Below, piece after piece: positions 1 to 7,814 of a stretch of DNA of 17,240 nucleotides. The notes under the pieces are model-generated. The model was given only the letters and a program-made list of their open reading frames with translations. It was not told where the DNA came from and did not search any database. Origin of the DNA: Rhodocyclaceae bacterium (lineage in GTDB: Bacteria > Pseudomonadota > Gammaproteobacteria > Burkholderiales > Rhodocyclaceae). The stretch is taken from assembly GCA_030682595.1 (NCBI GenBank), contig JAUXNZ010000224.1:1-17240 (forward strand), read 5' to 3'. Every line of letters begins with the position of its first letter. Position 1 is the stretch's first letter. A program made the translations under genes and the position numbers.

Positions 1-621
1 GGCCTTGCCGGTCGGCGCGGCAAGCGCGATGCGCAAGGCGGCATTTTCTTCGAGCAGCAAGGCGATGATGCGCGCCAGCGTATGCGTCTTGCCGGTGCCC
101 GGGCCGCCGGAAATCACCGCCAGCCGGTGCGTGAGTGCAATGCGTGCGGCATTCCGCTGCCCCGCATCGGCGAAGCGGCTGGACAGCGCCGCCTGCATTG
201 CAGCGCCGAGCGCCGCGGGAAGCTTCGCCCGCGCCTGAAGATCATGCGCAACCTGCTGCTCATATGCCCAGTAGCGCCGCAGAAACAGGCGTCGTCCATC
301 CCATACGAGCGGCGTTGTCGTTGCAGACGCGGAACGTCTCGCGAAGCTCCCCTCCCCCCCCTGCGGGGGAGGGGTTGGGGGAGAGGGGCGTTGTTCATCG
401 GCGCCACCGACAATGACCATTTCCGGCAGGCGCGCACGCAACCTGGCCCGCGCTCGGCCATCCATTTCCCCCGCCCAGGGCCCCCAACCCGCCTCCTGGT
501 CGAGATCGGCGCAGACGTGACCATCCTGCGTGGCCTGACAGGCCAGCGCCACGGCCAGCCGCGCATCCGGATCATCGCCACCGAGATAGCGCGACAGATG
601 GGCAACGATGCTGTTAGCCAT
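1..621 (-). CDS. recD: RecD, exonuclease V alpha subunit / 5'-3' helicase (partial, N-terminal 207 residues)
   Basis: RecD is the fast 5'-3' helicase of RecBCD, which processes double-strand breaks. The frame starts at ATG 621 and is open to the window edge, where it is cut off. Walker A GGPGTGKT lies at residues 172-179, preceded by AVIS; the conserved APTGKA motif is at 202-207. Both match the RecD helicase core, and Walker A sits close to its usual place in the roughly 600-residue family. The start overlaps the recB stop by 8 bp, which suggests translational coupling. A proline/glycine-rich stretch at residues about 78-91 (PSPPTPPPQGGEGS) is encoded by a GC-rich hairpin repeat lying in frame and is probably not ancestral. 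The helicase motifs after I, and the stop codon, lie outside the window. Confidence 0.95.
   Translation of the reverse strand, partial: MANSIVAHLSRYLGGDDPDARLAVALACQATQDGHVCADLDQEAGWGPWAGEMDGRARARLRARLPEMVIVGGADEQRPSPPTPPPQGGEGSFARRSASATTTPLVWDGRRLFLRRYWAYEQQVAHDLQARAKLPAALGAAMQAALSSRFADAGQRNAARIALTHRLAVISGGPGTGKTHTLARIIALLLEENAALRIALAAPTGKA
347..390. repeat. GC-rich hairpin repeat inserted in frame in recD
   Basis: On the plus strand CCCCTCCCC and GGGGAGGGG form a 9-bp stem, followed by TTGGGGGAGAGGGG. A very similar hairpin plus tail occurs at 7771-7810 between recC and rplI. In recD it keeps the reading frame and adds a low-complexity Pro/Gly segment ahead of the helicase core. Its exact borders are uncertain. 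Confidence 0.7.
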
Positions 622-1918
622 TGACCCCGCTCCAGAATGTTTCGATTTCCGCGTCATCCGGCCGGACAAAAAATACCCCGGTCTGCGTGGCGGAACCCAT
701 GCCGCGCAGGAACAGGTAGAACACGCCGCCAAAACTTTCCGCCCAGTCGAGAGCGGGTTCGCGCAAGTACAGCGCCCGTTTCAGGGCCGCCGCATAAATA
801 CGCAATTGCAGGACATAGCGATGCGCGCGCATCACCTCCCCCAGGCGCGGCGACGCGTAGTCGGCGGCCTGTTCGCCCAGCCAGTTCGACTTGTAATCGA
901 CGATGTACCAGCGCCCGTTGAGACGAAATACCAGATCGATGAAACCCTTCATATAGCCGGCGCGCGCCGCTACCGATCCCAGCGGAAAGGTGAATTCCAG
1001 CTCGATCAATCGTTCGCCGCGCGCCACCTGCGCCAGGCACAGACCTGTGGCGTTCAGCGGCGTCGCCACGACATCGGCCACCAGGCGTTCGAGCACAGGC
1101 CGCCATTCGGCGGCGTAAGCGAATTCATCCAGCACGGCGGCCGCGATACTTCCCACAGCGGAAGCAGACTGGAAGTCCACGCGTTCGAGCAAGGCATGCA
1201 GGCAACGGCCCGCCCGCGTGCCGCGTGGGAAGGCATGGATGCTGGTAAAAGTCGGCGCCGGGCCGCCCCAAGCCGACGTCAGCGGAATACCCCCTCCGGG
1301 GGTGGGGGGCAGCGAGCCGCGAATTTGCTGAATGCGGCGAGCGTGGGGGGCCAGTAAAGTCGGCGCTGGCGGGACGGCGTCAATGACTGTGACTGCGTCG
1401 CGATCCGGCATCTCCTCGTTGCCCAATCGCGCCGCCAGGCTGGAAAAGCTGCTGATGCGCCAGGGCGCGGGAATCGTTCCCAGGAAGGTCCGTGCCATCA
1501 GTGCTTGCGCAGCCACGGGCGCCGCCACGACAGGCGCGCCATCCACCGGCAGGGGCAACACCGCCATTGCATCCGCCAATCCCGCATTGACCTCCTTTGC
1601 CAGCGCGGCAATCTCGTCCCGCAAAACGGCCTCGTCCAGTTTGTCCAGTCTGGCGGCCAGTTGTGCGCGTGGGTTGTCGGCGGCGCCGTCATCCGCCGTG
1701 CGTGGCGCGAACAAGAGCCAGGCGAGCGGCGAGCGCGCGCATTGATTCACCTTGCCCCAAATGATGACGCAGCGATGCTCGGCACGGGTCAGCGCAACAT
1801 AGGCCAGGCGCAGTTCTTCGGCGGCGTCCTCAAGCTCGGCCTGCTGCCGCAGCGCATCGATTTGCGCGGAACCGAAATCGAGGCAGGCATGATTTTGAAA
1901 CTCGCCGGGCCGCCCCAA
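614..1918 (-). CDS. recB: RecB C-terminal part: helicase motif VI and nuclease domain (3' fragment of frameshifted recB)
   Basis: This frame carries the end of the RecB helicase and its nuclease domain. YVALTRA (helicase motif VI) is at residue about 40. The RecB nuclease signature follows: GRCLHALLE near 236, FIDLVF near 323, VDYKSN near 339 and QLRIYAAAL downstream, giving the expected His, Asp, Asp-x-Lys metal and catalytic residues. The fragment's formal start is a TTG at 1918, inside the loop of a palindromic repeat and without a convincing ribosome site, so it is probably not an independent gene. It continues the protein begun at 4407; the frame changes within the repeat at 1904-1971. 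The stop overlaps recD. Taken together 614-4407 is one recB locus, either truly frameshifted or affected by an assembly error. Confidence 0.9.
   Translation of the reverse strand: MGRPGEFQNHACLDFGSAQIDALRQQAELEDAAEELRLAYVALTRAEHRCVIIWGKVNQCARSPLAWLLFAPRTADDGAADNPRAQLAARLDKLDEAVLRDEIAALAKEVNAGLADAMAVLPLPVDGAPVVAAPVAAQALMARTFLGTIPAPWRISSFSSLAARLGNEEMPDRDAVTVIDAVPPAPTLLAPHARRIQQIRGSLPPTPGGGIPLTSAWGGPAPTFTSIHAFPRGTRAGRCLHALLERVDFQSASAVGSIAAAVLDEFAYAAEWRPVLERLVADVVATPLNATGLCLAQVARGERLIELEFTFPLGSVAARAGYMKGFIDLVFRLNGRWYIVDYKSNWLGEQAADYASPRLGEVMRAHRYVLQLRIYAAALKRALYLREPALDWAESFGGVFYLFLRGMGSATQTGVFFVRPDDAEIETFWSGVNG
1246..1366 (-). repeat. Palindromic repeat copy A, in frame in recB, flanked by 11-bp direct repeats
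   Basis: On the plus strand arm GTCGGC (1251-1256), core GCCGGGCCGCCCCAA (1257-1271) and arm GCCGAC (1272-1277) form a hairpin. A second hairpin, ACCCCC-tcc-GGGGGT, follows at 1289-1303, then CAGCGAGCCGCGAA. AAAGTCGGCGC occurs at 1248-1258 and again exactly 108 bp later at 1356-1366. The insert is therefore 36 codons long and in frame. In the protein it separates two copies of PAPT. Confidence 0.8.
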
Positions 1919-4407
1919 GAGTTTCTCGCCCTTGAGGGGAGAACCGAGCGCAGCGAAGGTTTGCGGGGTGGGCCTTCCTTATGGGCAAACACCGGCCAAT
2001 GCTTGTCGTCGGTGCCCGGCGCGTCCCACAGGAAGGGGCAGTAGACGATGGGATATTGCAAGCCCTTGGCGGCATGGATGGTGACGATGCGCACCAGTTG
2101 CGCATCGCTTTCCAGGCGCAGTTGCGCCTCCTCGGCCGCGCTGCCTGCACGCGCGCGCGCCACATGCCGCGCCAGCCCTGCGACGTCGAGCGTGCCGGCG
2201 TGTTCGGCCGCTTGCAACAATTCGGCCAGATGGCGGTAATTCGTCAGACGCCGTTCGCCGTCGGGACGCGCCAGGACACGGGCAACAACCCCCTCGCGCC
2301 GCAGCAACCGCCGCCACATCGCCATGAAGCCACGCTCGCGATACAGCAGCAAGTCGTCGTGGAACGATCCCTGGCGCTCGTACCAGGCCGGATCAGAGTC
2401 GGCCCAGGCCGCGAGTTCTCCGGCATGCGCGCCGAGCAGCACCGTCGCCAGCGCCGCCCGCACCAGGCCGGCTCGCGACGGGGCAGCCACCGCGAGCAGC
2501 CAGCGCTCGATTTCCTCGGCCTCAATGCTGTGCCAGACACTGCCGCCGCCCATGCTGACGCTGGCAATGCCGCGCCGCGCCAGGGCCTGCTTCACCGCCT
2601 CGCCCTGATGATGCTTGCGCACCAGCACGGCAATGTCGCCGCCGCCGAGCCTGCGCGCGTCGTCCCGCGCGTCGTCCCGTGCGTCTCCCTTCCCTGCGCC
2701 CAGCGTGGCGCGTCCCGTCGCCGCCAGGGCCAGCAGGCGTGCTATGTCAGTGGCAACCGCCGTGGCGGCCATTCCCAGCGCCGCCTCCTTCGTAAAGCTT
2801 TTCTCGTCGCCCGGTTTCGACATCGACCAGAGCGTGAGCGGGGACAGGCCATCGTCGATGCGGCAAAGCTTGCGCTCCATGGTCGCCGCCTTGGCCGGCG
2901 CGAACGGCAAGTCGTCGAGCAGGAAGGGATTGGGGCGCGCGAACAGGGCATTCACGGCCGTCAGCAAGGGCGGAGCGGAGCGCCGGTTTTCCAGCAGGGC
3001 GTAGCGTGCGTTGGCCTGCCGCCGCGCCGTCAGATAGGCAAACACGTCCGCGCCGCGAAAACCGTAGATCGCCTGCTTGGGGTCGCCGACAAAAATCAGC
3101 GGGCAAGCCCCCCCCGAAAAAGCCGCTACGCGGCTTTCTCCCCCTAGGGGGCCAAGAAACACTTGGGGCGGCCCGGCGTGTTTCTTGAGATCTTCCCGAC
3201 CGAATATGCCAAAAAATATGTCGAGTTGCAGCGGATCGGTGTCTTGGAACTCATCGACCAGCGCCGCCCGGTAGCGCTCGCGCAGACTACCGGCGAGCGC
3301 GGCGCCGGCCGGCCCTTGCAGCGCATGGGCCAGATCGGCGAGCAGGTCGTCGTAGGCCATCTGTCCGCTGCGGCGTTTTCTGGCGGCCAGCTCAAGCCGG
3401 GCCGTGAGCAGGAAGTCATGCAGCAGCCGACGCGTGGCATTTTCGTACGCGGCTTCGAGACGCCCGGCCGTCTGCAGCAGCACGTCGGCCGCGCCAAAGA
3501 ATTCGTGCTCGGGTTGCGGGCTGGTTTTGGTGCGCTTTGCCTTGATCTTGGCCAGCCCAAAAAACGCCACGGCATCCGGCAAGGGAAACAGCGGAGTTGC
3601 AGCGGCGAACAGTTGCCCCAGCCAGTCAATCCGGGGCTGCATTTTTTCCGGCGCATAGCTGGCCTGGTGCAGTCTGGCGCCGGCCAGCCAGGCGCAAATC
3701 TTCGCCGCATCGGCCTGCCAGAGCAGGCGCGCCGTGGCGAAGGCGGCGGCAAAGGCCTGTTCTGCCGCTTGCGGATCAGCGGCGTCTGGTGCCAGGATCT
3801 CTGCGTCGATACGGCCCACATGGGAGCGCACCCGGCTGGCCAGACCTTCCGGCCCGCCCAATGCCCCGATCAGCCAGTGCGCCCAGGGCTCCGCTGCCGT
3901 TGCCATCAACTTGCGCCAGACATCGCGGGCCACGTCGGCCAGCATGTCCTGCTGATCGGCGAGCAGTTCGCGCTCGAATGGCTGTCCGGCGGCAAAGGCC
4001 GTTTCCGTCAGCGCCCGCTGGCAAAAGCCGTGAATGGTGAAGATGGCGGCTTCGTCAAAACTTTCGATGGCGAGCCGCAGCCGGGCAATGGCCTGTTCGG
4101 GAGCATGCCGCAGCAGTAGCGCCTGCAGGAATTCATCGTCGGCCACGCCCGTCGTGCCGGTCGTTCCATGGCCCCCCGCCGCGAACGCGGCAAGCGCCTG
4201 AATCAGCCGATTACGGATGCGGCCGCGCAACTCGCCAGTGGCGGCGCGCGTGTAGGTGACGACGAGAATCTGGCCGATTTCAAGATTCTGTTCGAGCAAC
4301 AGGCGCAACACCAGCGCGGTGATCGTCCAGGTCTTGCCCGTGCCGGCGCCCGCCTCGATCAGGCCGGCGCCGGCGAGCGTCACATCAAAGGGAGGCCGCT
4401 CAAGCAT
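1789..4407 (-). CDS. recB: RecB N-terminal part: UvrD-type helicase domain (5' fragment of frameshifted recB)
   Basis: RecB is the 3'-5' helicase and nuclease subunit of RecBCD. From ATG 4407 the frame shows Walker A GAGTGKT (residues 20-26), VTYTRAATGELRGRIR (motif Ia), TIHGFCQRAL, DEFQDTDP near 383 (motif II), FVGDPKQAIYGFRGAD near 438 (motif III), NRRS, IAVLVRKHHQGEAVKQAL (motif IV) and TIHAAKGLQYPIVYCPFLWD (motif V). True homology ends near FAHKEG (plus position about 1972). After that the frame reads through a palindromic repeat and out of phase until the stop at 1789. Motif VI and the nuclease lie in the next frame (614-1918). A second repeat copy adds about 25 residues in frame just before motif III. 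The start overlaps the recC stop by 8 bp. Joined, the product would be about 1240 residues, slightly longer than E. coli RecB (1180). Confidence 0.93.
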   Translation of the reverse strand: MLERPPFDVTLAGAGLIEAGAGTGKTWTITALVLRLLLEQNLEIGQILVVTYTRAATGELRGRIRNRLIQALAAFAAGGHGTTGTTGVADDEFLQALLLRHAPEQAIARLRLAIESFDEAAIFTIHGFCQRALTETAFAAGQPFERELLADQQDMLADVARDVWRKLMATAAEPWAHWLIGALGGPEGLASRVRSHVGRIDAEILAPDAADPQAAEQAFAAAFATARLLWQADAAKICAWLAGARLHQASYAPEKMQPRIDWLGQLFAAATPLFPLPDAVAFFGLAKIKAKRTKTSPQPEHEFFGAADVLLQTAGRLEAAYENATRRLLHDFLLTARLELAARKRRSGQMAYDDLLADLAHALQGPAGAALAGSLRERYRAALVDEFQDTDPLQLDIFFGIFGREDLKKHAGPPQVFLGPLGGESRVAAFSGGACPLIFVGDPKQAIYGFRGADVFAYLTARRQANARYALLENRRSAPPLLTAVNALFARPNPFLLDDLPFAPAKAATMERKLCRIDDGLSPLTLWSMSKPGDEKSFTKEAALGMAATAVATDIARLLALAATGRATLGAGKGDARDDARDDARRLGGGDIAVLVRKHHQGEAVKQALARRGIASVSMGGGSVWHSIEAEEIERWLLAVAAPSRAGLVRAALATVLLGAHAGELAAWADSDPAWYERQGSFHDDLLLYRERGFMAMWRRLLRREGVVARVLARPDGERRLTNYRHLAELLQAAEHAGTLDVAGLARHVARARAGSAAEEAQLRLESDAQLVRIVTIHAAKGLQYPIVYCPFLWDAPGTDDKHWPVFAHKEGPPRKPSLRSVLPSRARNSWGGPASFKIMPASISVPRKSMRCGSRPSLRTPPKNCAWPMLR
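1893..1972 (-). repeat. Palindromic repeat copy B at the recB frameshift
   Basis: On the plus strand arm GAAACTC (1897-1903), core GCCGGGCCGCCCCAA (1904-1918) and arm GAGTTTC (1919-1925) form a perfect hairpin. It is followed by a weaker inner hairpin and GAGCGCAGCGAAGG, similar to copy D. Removing 1904-1971 (68 bp, not a multiple of three) would join FAHKEG directly to EFQNHACLDFG and restore one recB frame. Confidence 0.8.
2655..2685. repeat. 12-bp tandem repeat in recB
   Basis: GCGCGTCGTCCC is repeated twice exactly and followed by a partial third copy. In RecB it encodes the charged string DARDDARDDARR just before helicase motif IV. It keeps the frame and is probably a local slippage expansion in a surface linker. 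Confidence 0.6.
3104..3188 (+). repeat. Palindromic repeat copy C, in frame in recB
   Basis: On the plus strand arm CAAGAAACAC (3153-3162), core TTGGGGCGGCCCGGC (3163-3177) and arm GTGTTTCTTG (3178-3187) form a perfect 10-bp stem. The core is the reverse complement of the copy A and B cores, so this copy is inverted relative to them. Upstream lie the hairpins GCCGC-TA-CGCGGC and CCCCC-TA-GGGGG. In RecB it encodes about 25 extra residues (KKHAGPPQVFLGPLGG and following) directly before motif III, and the frame is kept. Confidence 0.8.
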
Positions 4408-7400
4408 CGCCGGCTTCTCTCATGACCTGCCGCAGCGGCCCGAAAATTTGCTGCGCCAGTTGCTGGAACTCCTGGCCCAGCGGTCCGCCACCATCCAACG
4501 GATCGTCCGCCCGATCGCGCAACACCAAGCGCAGATAGGCATCATCGCGCTCGCCGGGGCGGGGGGGGTGTTTAAGGCCGCTCCAGGTGCTGCGCCAGCC
4601 CGATTTTCCGTCCAGCCAGGCCCAGGCAGTTTTTGGATAGAACGACAGCGGCGCGTGCTGGCCCTGTCGATACAGCGTGAGAAGCTCGCCCAGGTGCATG
4701 GACGCTGCACCGACGGGACCAAGCACCGTCGCGCCATTGTTGGCCAGCAGCACGCTCTGCTTCACCACACCGGGCGGTGCGGCTAGTTGCAACAGCAGAT
4801 GATCAATCCACAGGCGCAGCAGATCCTGCGGACGGGCACTGCCGAAGCGCAGGCGCCACAGTCCGTTTGCCGTGATCTGTTCCAGCCGACCGGAAAGGAT
4901 GGTCTGCCCGTCGTCGCAGCGCGCCTCCAGCGGCGGCAAGGCTTCGGCAGTGACGAAGGCTTGCGCGGATTGCCAGAGCGCGCGGGCTTCAGCGTGTGCC
5001 GCCGCGCTGGCGATTTCCCCGGCCACGCCATGCGGCAGCCAGCCCTTCGCCCGCACCAGGCGCGTGGTTTCGTCAGCCGTCGCGCCGGCCTTGAGTCCGG
5101 CGAAATGCGCCTCGCGCAGGCGGTAGTTGTCGAGGTTGTCGGTGATGAAGGGTTCGTGAATTTCAAGCAGCTCTTCGCTTTCTTCGAGATGAATGCCCAG
5201 TTGTTCGCGCAGGTAAAAGCGCACGGGATGGTCGAAAAAGCGTTGCAGGCGCGGCAATTCAAGTTCAGCGGACGGAGCGGATGGCTCACGGGCGGGCGTC
5301 TCGACCAGAAATGGGCTGGCGACACGTTCGGCACGGATGGCATTGCATTGCTCGGCATCGAAGCTGAACAACGGCGGCGCGGACCGATCGAAATACGCCG
5401 CGCTGAAAGGCTGCAAGGGATGTTGCACGACCAGCGCCGCGGCTGCCCGGCTGGTCATCCTGGCCAGGGTGTCGAGCAATTCGGCGAGCGGCGCGGCGGG
5501 CGGGAATTCGACATTGCTGCGCGGATCGCGTCCGGTGTAGGTAATGACGAGGGCATCGCCGGCGCACTGCAGCGCCTCAAGAAACGCATAGCGTTCCGCG
5601 CCGCGCCGGTTGCGATCACCCGGCCGGGGATGGCGGAGGATGAGGTCGAAGCTGGTCGGCGCGTCAGGCCGCGGCCAGGCGCCGTCGTTCATGCCGACCA
5701 GGCACAACACCCGTGCCGGCAGCGGCCGGCCGGGCTGCAAGGCGGCGATGGTCGCCGCGCCGGACGCAAAGGCCCGCGCACTGGCTCGTTCGACCAGCGC
5801 GGCATCAAGTTCGCGCAGCATGACGGCGAGCGGCAGCCGGGTTTCGCAGCGGGCCGCGCGCGCCTGCGTTGCCAGCGCTTTGATCGCGGCGCGGATGCGT
5901 TGCGCTTCGTCCTCCTCCGCTTCGGTCGAGACGAGGAAGCGTTCCTGCGCCGCGCTCAAGGTATCGGCCCATTGCAACGCCGTCTCGCCAGCGCCGACTT
6001 TCTGCACCAGTGCAAACAGAGCTTCGACATAGTCGGCAAACCTGCCCAGCAATTCGGCCCGTCCGCCCTCGATGCCAGGCACCGGCAACACCTCGCCATA
6101 CGTTTGCTCGGGCAGATCGGGCAGCGCCACGCCCAACAATAAACGCCGCAGCCCCGCCCGCCAGGTATGCGCGTCATCGCCCGGCAAGCCGCGCCGCGCG
6201 CGCGCGCGGCCATCCAGGCCCCAGCGGATTCCCGCCGCGGCAACCCAGTCACGCAACAACGGCAATTCACTTTCGGCGAGAGCAAAGGCGCGCCGCACGG
6301 CTGGCTCTTCCAGCAGGCCCATGACGCTTTCGGCGTCGAGTTCACCCTCGGCCACCGCGCACAGACGACGCAGCGCGCGCCACAACGGCGCGGCCACGCG
6401 CGGACGATCGGCGACCACGCAGGGAATGCGTCGCTTTGCCGGCGCATGCAGCAGCACCGCCTCGATGGCCGGCGCATAGGTTTCGATGTCGGGGGTGAGA
6501 ATCAGGAGGTCCGCCGGAGAAAGCTCGGGCATGGCCTCGAACAGCGCCAGCAGCGCATCGTGCAGCACCTCGGCTTCACGCAGCGGGCCGTGACAGGCAT
6601 GGATTTGCAACGAGTCGTCCTGCGACACATCGACGCTGTTTTCGAGATCAAGAATATCCCGCTGCAAACGCCCCAGCAGCGTAGTCGGCGGACCAATGAA
6701 ATACTGGTGCTCCCGGGTCGGCAGGCGCTCGCCCGCCTCGGCAAGCCGGGCAACCACATGCTGACGCGCACGTCCCAGCGAGGCCAGCAGGGGGTGTCCC
6801 GCTTCGAGCAACGCGGCCGCCGCGGGGTTTTCGATGGTCATGCGCAACCGCACGCGCTCCCGGTCGATGTCGCCCCAGTATTCGCGGCAGGGCGTCAGCA
6901 CGAAGACGTGCAGGTCAATCCATTCGGCCAGGCCGAGAAACACCTCCCAGTAGAGTGCGGGCATGGCCTCGACGGCAAACAGGCTGATCCGACGCGGCAA
7001 ACGGGCGCGCGCAGCGGCGTCCCGCCGCAATTGCGCCATGAAGCGGGTCCGCGGATGCTCGGTGCCGACTTCCGGCAACTCTTCCATCAAGGCGCGCCAC
7101 AAACCGGCCTGCCAGGCTTCGTCCGGCCCGAGTCCCAGCAACTTTCCCGCACCCCAACACTCGATCCAGTCGGGGCGCTCGACGAGATAGCGATCGAACT
7201 GGGCAGCCAACCGGCTGGCGAGTTCATAGCGCTTGACGCCATCATCGTCAGTCAGGTAGTGCTTCACCTCCGGCGCGGCACTCTCGCCCAGCAAGCGCAA
7301 CAGACGCCATTGCAGCGCGGCGCGATCAAACGGATTGACCGCGGCAACCTCCGCCAGCACCCGCCCAAACAGATGCCAGGCGTAAGCGGCGGGAAACGGA

Positions 7401-7582
7401 AAGGCAATCTGGGTGGCGATCCCCAGTTCGTCGGCCAGCCGGAACCCCAGCCAGCGTGCCAGCGCCGTGGCCGGGACGACCACCTGCTCGGTTTCCAGCA
7501 AGGGCAGCGGCGCAACGCGCAACAACGCCGCCTGCGCCAGGGCCAGCGTGTCGGGGCGATTGCTTAGATGAAGGTGCAGCAT
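4400..7582 (-). CDS. recC: RecC, exonuclease V gamma subunit
   Basis: RecC holds the RecBCD complex together and scans DNA for Chi. The 1060-residue product is close to the usual length (E. coli 1122) and begins MLHLHLSNRPDTLA, a typical RecC start. GMNDGAWPR near residue 630 matches the conserved RecC motif (GLNDGVYPR in E. coli). It is followed by the inactive-helicase region GDRNRRGAERYAFLEAL and ITYTGRD. The C-terminal part shows LPRLQRFFDHPVRFYLREQL, the conserved RecC region that contacts RecB and RecD. No repeat insertion or frameshift is visible, unlike its neighbours. It is first in the operon and its stop overlaps the recB start by 8 bp. No strong ribosome site is seen before ATG 7582. 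Confidence 0.97.
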   Translation of the reverse strand: MLHLHLSNRPDTLALAQAALLRVAPLPLLETEQVVVPATALARWLGFRLADELGIATQIAFPFPAAYAWHLFGRVLAEVAAVNPFDRAALQWRLLRLLGESAAPEVKHYLTDDDGVKRYELASRLAAQFDRYLVERPDWIECWGAGKLLGLGPDEAWQAGLWRALMEELPEVGTEHPRTRFMAQLRRDAAARARLPRRISLFAVEAMPALYWEVFLGLAEWIDLHVFVLTPCREYWGDIDRERVRLRMTIENPAAAALLEAGHPLLASLGRARQHVVARLAEAGERLPTREHQYFIGPPTTLLGRLQRDILDLENSVDVSQDDSLQIHACHGPLREAEVLHDALLALFEAMPELSPADLLILTPDIETYAPAIEAVLLHAPAKRRIPCVVADRPRVAAPLWRALRRLCAVAEGELDAESVMGLLEEPAVRRAFALAESELPLLRDWVAAAGIRWGLDGRARARRGLPGDDAHTWRAGLRRLLLGVALPDLPEQTYGEVLPVPGIEGGRAELLGRFADYVEALFALVQKVGAGETALQWADTLSAAQERFLVSTEAEEDEAQRIRAAIKALATQARAARCETRLPLAVMLRELDAALVERASARAFASGAATIAALQPGRPLPARVLCLVGMNDGAWPRPDAPTSFDLILRHPRPGDRNRRGAERYAFLEALQCAGDALVITYTGRDPRSNVEFPPAAPLAELLDTLARMTSRAAAALVVQHPLQPFSAAYFDRSAPPLFSFDAEQCNAIRAERVASPFLVETPAREPSAPSAELELPRLQRFFDHPVRFYLREQLGIHLEESEELLEIHEPFITDNLDNYRLREAHFAGLKAGATADETTRLVRAKGWLPHGVAGEIASAAAHAEARALWQSAQAFVTAEALPPLEARCDDGQTILSGRLEQITANGLWRLRFGSARPQDLLRLWIDHLLLQLAAPPGVVKQSVLLANNGATVLGPVGAASMHLGELLTLYRQGQHAPLSFYPKTAWAWLDGKSGWRSTWSGLKHPPRPGERDDAYLRLVLRDRADDPLDGGGPLGQEFQQLAQQIFGPLRQVMREAGDA

Positions 7583-7659
7583 GACGCGGCGATTCTAAGC
7601 CGGCCAGGGCAGGCGCACGTAAAAATGGCCGCCCACAGGCAGCCCTTTTGCGTTCACCG

Positions 7660-7770
7660 GAGCCTTTCCGCCGGGCCGTCCCAAGGAAAGGCGTCACGCG
7701 CCGCCAGGCGCAACCCGCTCCCAGGCATGAACGGGGCTCCCCGTGACAGACGAGCGCAGCGAGCCGCAAG
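7660..7770 (+). repeat. Palindromic repeat copy D, between recC and rplI
   Basis: Arm GCCTTTCC (7662-7669), core GCCGGGCCGTCCCAA (7670-7684) and arm GGAAAGGC (7685-7692) form a perfect 8-bp stem with a 15-nt loop. An inner hairpin ACGGGG-ct-CCCCGT follows near 7730-7743, then GAGCGCAGCGAGCCGCAA, as in copies A and B. It is the only intergenic copy here. It fills much of the 232-bp gap between recC and rplI, in which I see no gene. Confidence 0.75.
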
Positions 7771-7810
7771 TCTCCCCCTCCCGCGAGGGAGGGGCTGGGG
7801 GAGGGTGGGT
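7771..7810. repeat. GC-rich hairpin repeat downstream of rplI
   Basis: CCCCTCCC (7775-7782), GCGA and GGGAGGGG (7787-7794) form an 8-bp stem, followed by CTGGGGGAGGGTGGG. The same design lies inside recD at 347-390. It sits directly behind the rplI stop (minus strand) and could help end transcription, but there is no T-tract. Confidence 0.65.
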
Positions 7811-7814
7811 CAGA

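Noticed and set aside
1981..3147. 388-residue open frame on the plus strand across recB
   Set aside because: It is antisense to well-supported RecB helicase motifs and has the Arg/Gln/Gly-rich look of a GC-rich shadow frame.
6190..6212. Run of alternating CG in recC
   Set aside because: It fits Arg/Ala codons of a GC-rich gene and keeps the frame; no structure beyond composition.
6167..7567. 466-residue open frame on the plus strand across recC
   Set aside because: Antisense to intact RecC; no domain pattern, and composition typical of a shadow frame.
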